From the NCBI GenBank assembly GCA_019695335.1, contig JAIBAF010000039.1:1-33628 (forward strand): a DNA stretch of 33,628 bases. Direction: 5' to 3'. This document shows, piece by piece, positions 8,257 through 14,786 of the stretch (the stretch's first letter is position 1; each line of letters starts with the position of its first letter). The notes beneath the pieces are model-generated. The model was not told the origin of the DNA. It saw only the letters and a program-made list of their open reading frames with translations, and searched no databases. The stretch comes from a bacterium. GTDB lineage: Bacteria > CLD3 > SB21. Made by a program: the position numbers and the translations under genes.

Positions 8257-8772
8257 TTATTTTTTATAAAACTTTTCCCACTCCTGCCGTAACGCAAATG
8301 CATCCGGCGCAACAACTCTTTGAACTGCAAGAATACCGTTTGTATGATCGATCTCATGCTGCAGCAATTCTGAAAAAGCATCTTGAGCGTCGAGACGATA
8401 TTCATTGCCTGATCTATCACAATACTTCACGCTAATACTTTTTGCTCTAGACACACGAACTAATAAATCTGGAAAACTAAAACAATCATCCCAAAGCTCG
8501 AATCTCTCATTGCTCTCAGTCACAATCTCAGGATTGATCATCGGACCGTCAAACGAACCATCCGGCATCCGAATATAAATGATCTTTAGCAACATGCCGA
8601 TCTGAGGCGCGGCAATCCCACGCCCAAAATTATTTTTAACACGAAAATCCGCAAGCGTCTCTTTTAAATCGGCGACGGTTTTTTCTACTTCTGTTGCGTT
8701 GAAATCAGTAATGACGACGCATTTTTCCCACAACAACGGATTACCTAATTTTAGAATTTCCCTGACGGCCAT
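8257..8772 (-). CDS. def: Peptide deformylase family protein with a variant second motif
   Basis: Metallohydrolase that removes the formyl group from nascent N-terminal formyl-Met. The 171-residue protein keeps motif 1 GRGIAAPQ (50-57) and motif 3 HEIDH (139-143). Motif 2, normally EGCLS, reads DDCFS (95-99). The three metal ligands (Cys97, His139, His143) and the catalytic Glu140 are all present, so activity is likely. The altered loop, without the usual Gly, suggests a divergent paralogue rather than the housekeeping copy; I cannot see whether another def exists. It starts 6 bases after the stop of the membrane protein gene and 37 bases before ettA, as part of a run of same-strand genes. 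Confidence 0.85.
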   Translation of the reverse strand: MAVREILKLGNPLLWEKCVVITDFNATEVEKTVADLKETLADFRVKNNFGRGIAAPQIGMLLKIIYIRMPDGSFDGPMINPEIVTESNERFELWDDCFSFPDLLVRVSRAKSISVKYCDRSGNEYRLDAQDAFSELLQHEIDHTNGILAVQRVVAPDAFALRQEWEKFYKK

Positions 8773-8778
8773 ACTGAA

Positions 8779-9150
8779 CTAAACTTTTTTTGCAATTCGC
8801 GCCGAAATAAATGAATAAACGCACATCATGACAAATACTAAGCAGGCAATGGCCATAATTGATTGCGACACAACGGCCGCAGGGCGAGCAACTTCATTAC
8901 CGCTTAGTAATGTAAATAATTTGATCAACCCGCTGAACGATCCGATCAATCCAAGTAAACCCAGTAATACCGCTATGTGCATCATGTGTTTACGTAAGTT
9001 TTCTTTACGAGCGATATATCCCAGTATGACCAATGCTATTCCGAAAAACGCTGGAATAAGTGCGGTTACGCTGACACGGTCGGTGACAAAATATCCCCCG
9101 ACGCCTAAGGCAATGAAAAGGAAACCAAATAACATGGTGACTTTCGGCAT
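8779..9150 (-). CDS. Small four-helix membrane protein of unknown function
   Basis: I do not recognise a characterised function. The 123-residue protein has four clear hydrophobic helices (about 5-21, 28-46, 56-81 and 93-115) and a basic loop after the second (ARKENLRKHMMH). It ends in a short basic tail (ARIAKKV). Similar short proteins starting MPK-x-T with an L-I-P-A-F-F-G segment occur as hypotheticals in several phyla. An AAAGG ribosome binding site precedes the ATG. The gene sits directly upstream of the deformylase gene, with 6 bases between, so the two are probably co-transcribed. Confidence 0.7.
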   Translation of the reverse strand: MPKVTMLFGFLFIALGVGGYFVTDRVSVTALIPAFFGIALVILGYIARKENLRKHMMHIAVLLGLLGLIGSFSGLIKLFTLLSGNEVARPAAVVSQSIMAIACLVFVMMCVYSFISARIAKKV

Positions 9151-9215
9151 GTGAAAAACCTTTTTTAAATGATGGGGGCAAATGTAGAGGATAAAGGCGG
9201 ATAAATCAAGTCTGC

Positions 9216-9255
9216 AAAAAAAAAACCGTAAACAGGATACCCATGTTTACGGTTT
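9216..9255 (-). terminator. Intrinsic terminator of the outer-membrane protein gene
   Basis: A perfect 12-base inverted repeat, AAACCGTAAACA (9223-9234) and TGTTTACGGTTT (9244-9255), closes a 9-base loop. Read on the minus strand it is followed by an uninterrupted run of T (9225 down to 9216). It begins 23 bases after the stop codon of the beta-barrel gene. Confidence 0.88.
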
Positions 9256-9277
9256 GTAAGTTTTACCATTTTTCGAA

Positions 9278-9934
9278 TTATAAACGTAATCCAAACATCA
9301 AACCGGCAGAAAAATAAAACGTCGTCAGGTTCTTGTCAAATTTGTAATTATTTTCAAAAAGGTTTGGCGAATGAAATCCACCACTAGACTCGCCAAGGCT
9401 CTTATTTTTTGAAAAAAGATAATTCATTCCGGCAGAGATGTTTACAATAGTTTCATCCGATAAATTGACTTCACCGCCGCCGGCTAAACTGATCGAGGGC
9501 ATGCTTACGTCTATATTATTGTACGTACTAAATGTCGTTTGCAGATCAAATCCGAGTTTTGTAAGGCCGAACCCGCCTCGAATATAAGGCCGAAAATTAT
9601 TATACAAAAAATAATATGCACCAAATCCTTGAAAAGTAGATTGTTTTAGCGATCCTTCTGTATTCTTAGCCAAAGCACGATAACTGGCTCCGCTCATGCC
9701 TACCTCTATATTCGGCTGAATCATATAACCAAAGCTAAGTTCTGCACCGACTCCCGGCTGATATCGGCTTATGACTTGATCGTCACCGAAGGCAGCTACA
9801 TTAAACGCCGCTGTGCTAAATTCAATGGGCGCCGACATGCCCATTTTCCCGTTGATTTTAAAGTGCTTTTGCTGCGCCGTTAGCGGCAACGCCAATACAA
9901 GAATGTACAGGAACGAAATTATAAACCCTCTCAT
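9278..9934 (-). CDS. Outer-membrane beta-barrel protein (opacity/OmpA-barrel like)
   Basis: Predicted outer-membrane protein without a recognisable specific function. The 218-residue product begins with a classical signal peptide (MRGFIISFLYILVLALPLTA, likely cut after Ala20). The rest shows alternating hydrophobic/polar strands rich in Gly and aromatic residues, including PYIRGGFGLTKLGFDL and the final strand TFYFSAGLMFGLRL. This resembles small eight-stranded barrels. A strong AAGGAG ribosome binding site lies 6 bases before the ATG, and a TATAAT-like box is on the minus strand at 9958-9953. The gene stands alone between a weak terminator upstream and a strong one downstream, so it is a single-gene transcript. 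Confidence 0.78.
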   Translation of the reverse strand: MRGFIISFLYILVLALPLTAQQKHFKINGKMGMSAPIEFSTAAFNVAAFGDDQVISRYQPGVGAELSFGYMIQPNIEVGMSGASYRALAKNTEGSLKQSTFQGFGAYYFLYNNFRPYIRGGFGLTKLGFDLQTTFSTYNNIDVSMPSISLAGGGEVNLSDETIVNISAGMNYLFSKNKSLGESSGGFHSPNLFENNYKFDKNLTTFYFSAGLMFGLRL

Positions 9935-10027
9935 AAAATGCTCCTTCGGTATATTATAACATACACTAAATTAACCGCGTTATCAAGTTGAGGCGATAAA
10001 ATTAATATACAAATCTTCACTTCAACT

Positions 10028-10048
10028 AAAATACCCTGTTTGGGGTAT
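10028..10048 (-). terminator. Probable terminator after the CDF transporter
   Basis: A 6-base stem, ATACCC / GGGTAT (10031-10036 and 10043-10048), plus one G-T pair, closes a tight 4-base loop 9 bases past the stop codon. On the minus strand the sequence continues TTTAG, so the T-run is short. It marks the likely 3' end of the long minus-strand cluster. Confidence 0.55.
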
Positions 10049-10056
10049 GAGGCTAC

Positions 10057-11013
10057 TTACACCTTCATATGCACTTCATTGTGGCCTTCGAGCGGTTCAA
10101 GATGAGACGTAATTTCCGTTTCTACGGGGAATGCTTTACTGATGGCTAGTTCTATATGAGTGGCTTGTTCGTGCGCTTGGGATATAGGAATGTCTTTCGG
10201 AAATAATAAATGAAATTCAATCAGCCATTTTGTTCCGGCATTGCGATGCCGGACGTCGTGAAATTGTATGCCGTATTTGGCGGTTTCATCAGCCAATATT
10301 TTATTCAATTTCCGGTCAACTTCCGGGTCGGATTCGTCCATCAATCCGCCGATCGAACGCCGCATTAGCTTTCCGCCCGACCAAAGAATATTCGTCGCAA
10401 CGAGAATGGCGACCATTGGATCAAACGGTAGCCATCCTGTCGTCCAAGTCAGCACCAATCCGACGATCACGCCGAAGCTAGTCCAACTGTCCGTAAGCAC
10501 ATGTTTGCCGTTTGCCTCGAGAATGAGTGAATGATGCTTTTTGCCTTGATAGACGAGGTACCAACCGAGAACGCCGTTGATGACCGTCGCCAGAATTACG
10601 AAAAACGTCCCGGCCTCGATATTTTCGAGATATAATCCATGGATCCATTTCATAACCGCTTCATAAATGATATACAACGCGGCCATCACGATCATCGCGC
10701 CCTCAAAGCCAGCCGAGAAAAAACTGATGCGATCATGACCGTACGGATGACTTTTATCGGCAGGCACGGAGCTCAGCCATAAACTATACGCAGCAAACGA
10801 AACGGCCAGCACATGAACTACCGATTCAGCTGCATCGGATAAAATGGCCGCCGACTGCGTGATCGCATACGCGTACACTTTCATGGTCAGCATCAAAAAG
10901 CCGATAGCCAGCGACCAACGCATAGCTATGCGCGTTTCACGAGCCGCTTTCAGAGCTTGTTCGGAAGTCAGAGATTGGACTGGTTTATGGATGGGATGCA
11001 AAACAGTTTGCAT
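10057..11013 (-). CDS. Cation diffusion facilitator (CDF) family metal exporter
   Basis: Inner-membrane divalent-metal/proton antiporter. From the ATG at 11013 it has 318 residues: about six transmembrane helices, then a cytoplasmic ferredoxin-like domain from about residue 235. The usual (D/H)xxxD of helix 2 reads E63-x3-H67 (AESVVHVLA), and helix 5 has H171-x3-D175. A conserved HPYGHDR loop is at 89-95. The helix-2 change places it in a CDF clade whose metal I cannot predict. A longer frame back to a TTG at 11109 would overlap gltX, and its extra 32 residues look unlike CDF proteins, so I chose the ATG 19 bases after the gltX stop. A hairpin follows the gene. Confidence 0.88.
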   Translation of the reverse strand: MQTVLHPIHKPVQSLTSEQALKAARETRIAMRWSLAIGFLMLTMKVYAYAITQSAAILSDAAESVVHVLAVSFAAYSLWLSSVPADKSHPYGHDRISFFSAGFEGAMIVMAALYIIYEAVMKWIHGLYLENIEAGTFFVILATVINGVLGWYLVYQGKKHHSLILEANGKHVLTDSWTSFGVIVGLVLTWTTGWLPFDPMVAILVATNILWSGGKLMRRSIGGLMDESDPEVDRKLNKILADETAKYGIQFHDVRHRNAGTKWLIEFHLLFPKDIPISQAHEQATHIELAISKAFPVETEITSHLEPLEGHNEVHMKV

Positions 11014-11032
11014 GTTTCGCTCTATGTGAGAA

Positions 11033-12499
11033 TTATTTGCTTTGTGCAATGATCTCGTCAAAATGAGCAACGGCATGACGTATCCGACGAATAACCGTTT
11101 GTTGTCCAAGAACGGACATTAAATCAAACAAACCGGGACCAAGTGTCATTCCTGAAATCGCCAGCCGAACCGGGTGGATCAATTCGCTTGCTTTGATTTT
11201 GATTTCATCCGCATACGAACGGAAAACTTTTTCGATATCGTCATGCATAAATGTTTCTGATTGTTCTAACAAATCGCCGATAGCCGTGAGCCTGATTTTG
11301 GCCTCGGGTGTCCAACGCTTTTTGATGCCTTCAGCATCGAAAGTTTCCGGGTCTTTGAAGAAATAACCTGAAAATGTAAGTAATTCATGAATAAAATTAA
11401 TACGCTCTTTCATCAAACCGATAGTGCGCAATACATATTGCTTCGGATAATCCGAATAACCGTGTTTTTCCAGGTCGGATTTCAACATATCATAAATTTC
11501 TTCATCCGATTTGCGGCGAATGTGCATAGTATTTAGCCAATTTAACTTATCCACGTTAAATACCGCGCCGGCTTTGTGAATACGTTCAATGGAAAATTCT
11601 TTGATCAATTCTTCCATCGTAAAAATTTCACGTTCGTCGCCTGGATTCCATCCGAGCAAAGAAATAAAGTTAACGACGGCTTCTTTAAGATAACCTTTAG
11701 GCGGATAAGCCCGTGCTTCAACGTCACCCTGACGCTTGCTCATTTTGCTCCGGTCGGCATTGAGCAACAACGGCAAATGAGCAAACTGTGGTAAATCCCA
11801 GCCGAAATATTGATATAATAAAACGTGTTTAGGCGTACTCGACACCCACTCTTCGCCGCGAATAACATGCGAAATTTTCATGAAGTGATCATCGACTACA
11901 TTCGCAAGATGATACGTCGGGTAGCCGTCCGATTTAACTAAAACCTGATCGTCAACGTTAAAACTCGAAAACTCAACTTCGCCGCGAATGAGATCGGTAA
12001 AACGGATCGTCGTCTCATCAGGAACTTTCATACGTACGGTAAACGATTCACCGGCTTCTAATTTTTTTTGAATTTCATCTTGTGAAAGACGCAAGCATGT
12101 ACGGTCGTATTTCGGCGGTAATTTTGACTTTTCCTGAAATTTCCGCATTTGATCCAAACGCTCGGACGAACAAAAACAGCGATAGGCTTTACCTTCATCT
12201 AAAAGCTGTTTCGCGTGTTTTTCGTACAGATCGAGACGCTGCGATTGATAATACGGGCCAAAGCCCCCGTCTTTATTAGGACCTTCGTCGATTTCAATTC
12301 CAGCCCAATCAAGCATATTTAAAAAATCTTCGACGGCGCCTTCGACAAAACGGGCGCGATCCGTATCTTCAACCCGAAGAATAAACTTACCATTATGATG
12401 GCGTGCGAAAAGATAATTATATAAGGCGGTACGCAATCCGCCGATATGAAGAAATCCCGTTGGACTGGGTGCGTAGCGGACTCTGACTTCGTTGAACAT
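11033..12499 (-). CDS. gltX: Glutamyl-tRNA synthetase
   Basis: Class I aminoacyl-tRNA synthetase that charges tRNA-Glu in the cytoplasm. The 488-residue protein is full length. The HIGH-type motif lies in PSPTGFLHIGG (H18-I-G-G21) and KMSKR is at 252-256. Cys residues at 108, 110 and 135 may be part of a zinc site. The C-terminal anticodon-binding helical region follows. Whether it is discriminating or also charges tRNA-Gln cannot be decided from this window. AGAGGA precedes the ATG as ribosome binding site. It lies 35 bases after lspA and 19 bases before the CDF gene. Confidence 0.96.
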   Translation of the reverse strand: MFNEVRVRYAPSPTGFLHIGGLRTALYNYLFARHHNGKFILRVEDTDRARFVEGAVEDFLNMLDWAGIEIDEGPNKDGGFGPYYQSQRLDLYEKHAKQLLDEGKAYRCFCSSERLDQMRKFQEKSKLPPKYDRTCLRLSQDEIQKKLEAGESFTVRMKVPDETTIRFTDLIRGEVEFSSFNVDDQVLVKSDGYPTYHLANVVDDHFMKISHVIRGEEWVSSTPKHVLLYQYFGWDLPQFAHLPLLLNADRSKMSKRQGDVEARAYPPKGYLKEAVVNFISLLGWNPGDEREIFTMEELIKEFSIERIHKAGAVFNVDKLNWLNTMHIRRKSDEEIYDMLKSDLEKHGYSDYPKQYVLRTIGLMKERINFIHELLTFSGYFFKDPETFDAEGIKKRWTPEAKIRLTAIGDLLEQSETFMHDDIEKVFRSYADEIKIKASELIHPVRLAISGMTLGPGLFDLMSVLGQQTVIRRIRHAVAHFDEIIAQSK

Positions 12500-12534
12500 G
12501 CAAATCCTCTTAGAATTTAAAACTCATCTATCAT

Positions 12535-13032
12535 TTAATTCAATTGGCTCAGGTTGTGACGCCGTATAAAAAATTGTACGGTGATCAATAGCGCCACACC
12601 TATCATGACATTCATATCGGCCAGATTAAAAATTGCCGTGCGAAATTCTCCAACTCCAATATTCAAAAAATCCACTACAGAACGCTCATTGAAAATGCGA
12701 TCGATCATATTGCCCGTCCCGCCGGCGAAAACAAGTGCTAATGCTATAAATTGCAAATGGGTTAAGTGATTCGAGATAAACATAAACATGAGCAGAGTCA
12801 GTAAAATGGCGCTCGGAACAATGATCAATAACCACATACCGGTCGTTGCCGTAAGACCGGAACCCATTCCGTACATCGCGCCGGTATTTTCAACGTATTG
12901 AAGGCGAAGGGTATCGTAAAAATACGAATGCATTTCAAACGGATTTAAGTGTTTTTTAGCCAGTGATTTCGTTGTCTGATCGCAACCGACGCAAGCAATC
13001 AGGATCATACCAAATAACCAAAGCTTTTTCAT
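12535..13032 (-). CDS. lspA: Lipoprotein signal peptidase (signal peptidase II)
   Basis: Inner-membrane aspartyl protease that cleaves the signal peptide of diacylglyceryl-modified prolipoproteins at the lipobox Cys. The 165-residue protein has four transmembrane helices. The conserved blocks are GNMIDR (107-112), VVDFL with catalytic Asp121, and FNLADMN with catalytic Asp139. Its ATG overlaps the TGA of coaBC by four bases (ATGA), a sign of translational coupling. Predicted lipoprotein clients in this window are LptE and the ABM-like protein at 29200-29556. Confidence 0.95.
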   Translation of the reverse strand: MKKLWLFGMILIACVGCDQTTKSLAKKHLNPFEMHSYFYDTLRLQYVENTGAMYGMGSGLTATTGMWLLIIVPSAILLTLLMFMFISNHLTHLQFIALALVFAGGTGNMIDRIFNERSVVDFLNIGVGEFRTAIFNLADMNVMIGVALLITVQFFIRRHNLSQLN

Positions 13033-14255
13033 AACGAACTACCTGAAACTAAAGTGACGACTTTGCCTAAAATTGTACGAGCCGCTTCATGTTTGGACAT
13101 CAAAGGATATTTTTTGACGTCGCGTGAGTCTACAATTGTGATAATATTCGTGTCGTGATTAAACCCTGCACCGGGCTCTTTCGGATTATTCAGTACGATA
13201 AAATCCAAATGTTTTGTTTCTAATTTCTTTTTAGCGTTGGCTAATTCATTATCGGTTTCGATGGCGAATCCTACAATGATCCGGTGTTGTTTTTGTACCG
13301 CTACCGAAGCTAAAATATCGGGCGTTTCTTCGAGTTCAATCTGGATTTTCGTAACGCCGGGTTGTTTTTTTATTTTGTTGGCGGCAGAAGTGACCGGTTT
13401 GTAATCGGCAACCGCCGCTGTCATGATCAGAATATCGGTTTCCTTAAAATATTTTTCGACGGTTGTTTTCATGGCTTCGGCTGACGTGACGTTTTCAACC
13501 TTTACATCGGGCGGCGCCAACAGGCTTACCGGGCCGCTGATCAACGTAACCTCGGCCCCCATCAATGCCGCTTGACGTGCAACAGCATAACCCATTTTAC
13601 CGGAAGAATGATTCGTCAAAAACCTCACGGCATCCCACGCCTCCTGCGTCGGACCGGCGGTTACGAGAATTCTTTTTCCTTTAAGCGCATCGGAACCGAA
13701 CAGAGTTTTATCTACAGCCCAATAAATTTTTTCAAGTTCCGCCAACCGTCCGACACCTTCATATCCTTCAGCAAGAAAACCAAATTCAGGATCGACAAAA
13801 CGGTACCCGTATGACTTAAGAGCTTCAACATTTTTTTGGACAATCGGATTGAGCCACATTTTGTCATTCATCGCTGGTGCAATGATGACCGGGGCCGTGC
13901 TGGCCATCACTACGGTCGAGAGCGGATCATCAGCGATACCATTCGCAATTTTGCCGATGATATTTCCGGTTGCAGGCGCGATCAGGAAAACATCGGCCCA
14001 TTGGGCGAGATCGATATGATGCGTACCCGTTACGTCGGACGCTAAAGGATCACGGCCTGGAAAAATTTCAGTGGTAACTTTATTTTTCGAAAGCGTTTCG
14101 ATCGTCAGTGGTGTGATGAATTCACAGGCCGATCGCGTCATGATTACGCGTAATTCAGCGCCGTTTTTGATAAAATAGCGGACGGCTTCCGCCATTTTAT
14201 AAGCGCTGATTCCACCGGTAATACCAATCAATATTTTTTTGCCTGCGTATTTCAT
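13029..14255 (-). CDS. coaBC: Bifunctional phosphopantothenoylcysteine decarboxylase / phosphopantothenate-cysteine ligase
   Basis: Catalyses two consecutive steps of coenzyme A synthesis: CTP-dependent coupling of 4'-phosphopantothenate with cysteine, then FMN-dependent decarboxylation. From the ATG at 14255 it has 408 residues. The N-terminal CoaC half has GGISAYK (14-20), the active-site His in THHIDLA (about 79-80) and PAMNDKMW (127-134). The substrate clamp that in E. coli contains catalytic Cys158 reads LAEGYEGVGR here, with Glu in the Cys position. The C-terminal CoaB half has VTAGPTQEAWDAVRFLTNHS and the nucleotide-binding NKIKKQPG. An in-frame TTG 33 bases further up is unlikely to be the start. 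Confidence 0.94.
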   Translation of the reverse strand: MKYAGKKILIGITGGISAYKMAEAVRYFIKNGAELRVIMTRSACEFITPLTIETLSKNKVTTEIFPGRDPLASDVTGTHHIDLAQWADVFLIAPATGNIIGKIANGIADDPLSTVVMASTAPVIIAPAMNDKMWLNPIVQKNVEALKSYGYRFVDPEFGFLAEGYEGVGRLAELEKIYWAVDKTLFGSDALKGKRILVTAGPTQEAWDAVRFLTNHSSGKMGYAVARQAALMGAEVTLISGPVSLLAPPDVKVENVTSAEAMKTTVEKYFKETDILIMTAAVADYKPVTSAANKIKKQPGVTKIQIELEETPDILASVAVQKQHRIIVGFAIETDNELANAKKKLETKHLDFIVLNNPKEPGAGFNHDTNIITIVDSRDVKKYPLMSKHEAARTILGKVVTLVSGSSL

Positions 14256-14290
14256 AATCTGTGTGTACCTATTGTAGCCAAAGAACAACG

Positions 14291-14359
14291 TGAAAAAAGA
14301 AATTCCAACCTACAAACATTTCCCTGAATGAATCGGAATCGTGTTTGTAACTTGGAATT
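14291..14359 (-). terminator. Long hairpin with T-run between rpoZ and coaBC (terminator or attenuator)
   Basis: Arms at 14301-14318 and 14342-14359 pair over 18 positions with only two adjacent mismatches, around a 23-base loop. On the minus strand the stem is followed by TC and six T (14298 down to 14293). It starts 26 bases after the rpoZ stop and ends about 40 bases before the coaBC start. This leaves almost no room for a separate coaBC promoter, so partial read-through or attenuation is plausible. Confidence 0.65.
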
Positions 14360-14384
14360 CGTAAAACAGCGAACGGCTTACGTA

Positions 14385-14672
14385 TTATTTTTTAGAATCT
14401 TTTTCGATGTATTCGAAATCCAGTTGCCCGTCCAGCAATTCATTCAAAGCCGTTGTAACCGGTTTCGGCAATTTTTCCAGATCCAAAATGTCTTCACGGT
14501 TAACTTTGACATTTTCATCTTCCGGACTGTCTTCGCCTTCCATCACCGTTCGGACCTGGATCATCTGTTCGTCATTGATCTGGCGCGCTCTTTTAGCTGC
14601 AACCATGACCGCTTCAAACACATTCTGCACTTTTTCATCAAGCTCACTGAAAGGAAATGCTTTTACCGGCAT
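14385..14672 (-). CDS. rpoZ: DNA-directed RNA polymerase omega subunit
   Basis: Small RNA polymerase subunit that helps assemble the beta' subunit. The 95-residue protein contains the omega signature NVFEAVMVAAKRARQINDEQ (about residues 14-33), in a form most like Chlorobi/Ignavibacteria-type omega proteins. The C-terminus is acidic. The ATG at 14672 has a perfect AAGGAG 7 bases upstream; an extended in-frame start is not supported. It precedes coaBC, an arrangement frequent in bacteria. gmk, often the gene before rpoZ, is displaced by 12 kb in this genome. A sigma-70-like promoter (TTGCGT-N17-TATATT) lies upstream. Confidence 0.88.
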   Translation of the reverse strand: MPVKAFPFSELDEKVQNVFEAVMVAAKRARQINDEQMIQVRTVMEGEDSPEDENVKVNREDILDLEKLPKPVTTALNELLDGQLDFEYIEKDSKK

Positions 14673-14721
14673 ATTTAAACTCCTTATATCTAAAAAATAC
14701 AATACTCTAAATTGGGCGACC

Positions 14722-14750
14722 AATATAGGCTATTTCGCTAAACGACGCAA
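14722..14750 (-). promoter_or_regulatory. Candidate sigma-70 promoter of rpoZ
   Basis: On the minus strand TTGCGT (14750-14745) and TATATT (14727-14722) are separated by exactly 17 bases. The pair sits in the gcvP-rpoZ gap, 50 bases before the rpoZ start codon. The match is good for a primary-sigma promoter but is a prediction only. Confidence 0.45.
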
Positions 14751-14759
14751 TAGTAAATT

Positions 14760-14784
14760 CATTTTTCCATTAACTTGGAAAATG
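14760..14784 (-). other. Hairpin just after gcvP
   Basis: Nine base pairs with one bulged base and a 6-base loop begin 3 bases past the gcvP stop. No T-run follows on the minus strand. It could define the 3' end of a processed gcvP transcript or act as a weak terminator upstream of the rpoZ promoter. Confidence 0.35.
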
Positions 14785-14786
14785 TA

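Noticed and set aside
10230-10534. Plus-strand frames inside the CDF transporter
   Set aside because: Antisense to a well-conserved transporter domain; no ribosome binding site and no recognisable domain.
11014-11109. Longer N-terminus for the CDF transporter starting at a TTG
   Set aside because: It would overlap the end of gltX and adds 32 residues unlike CDF proteins; the ATG at 11013 gives the usual N-terminal cytoplasmic segment.
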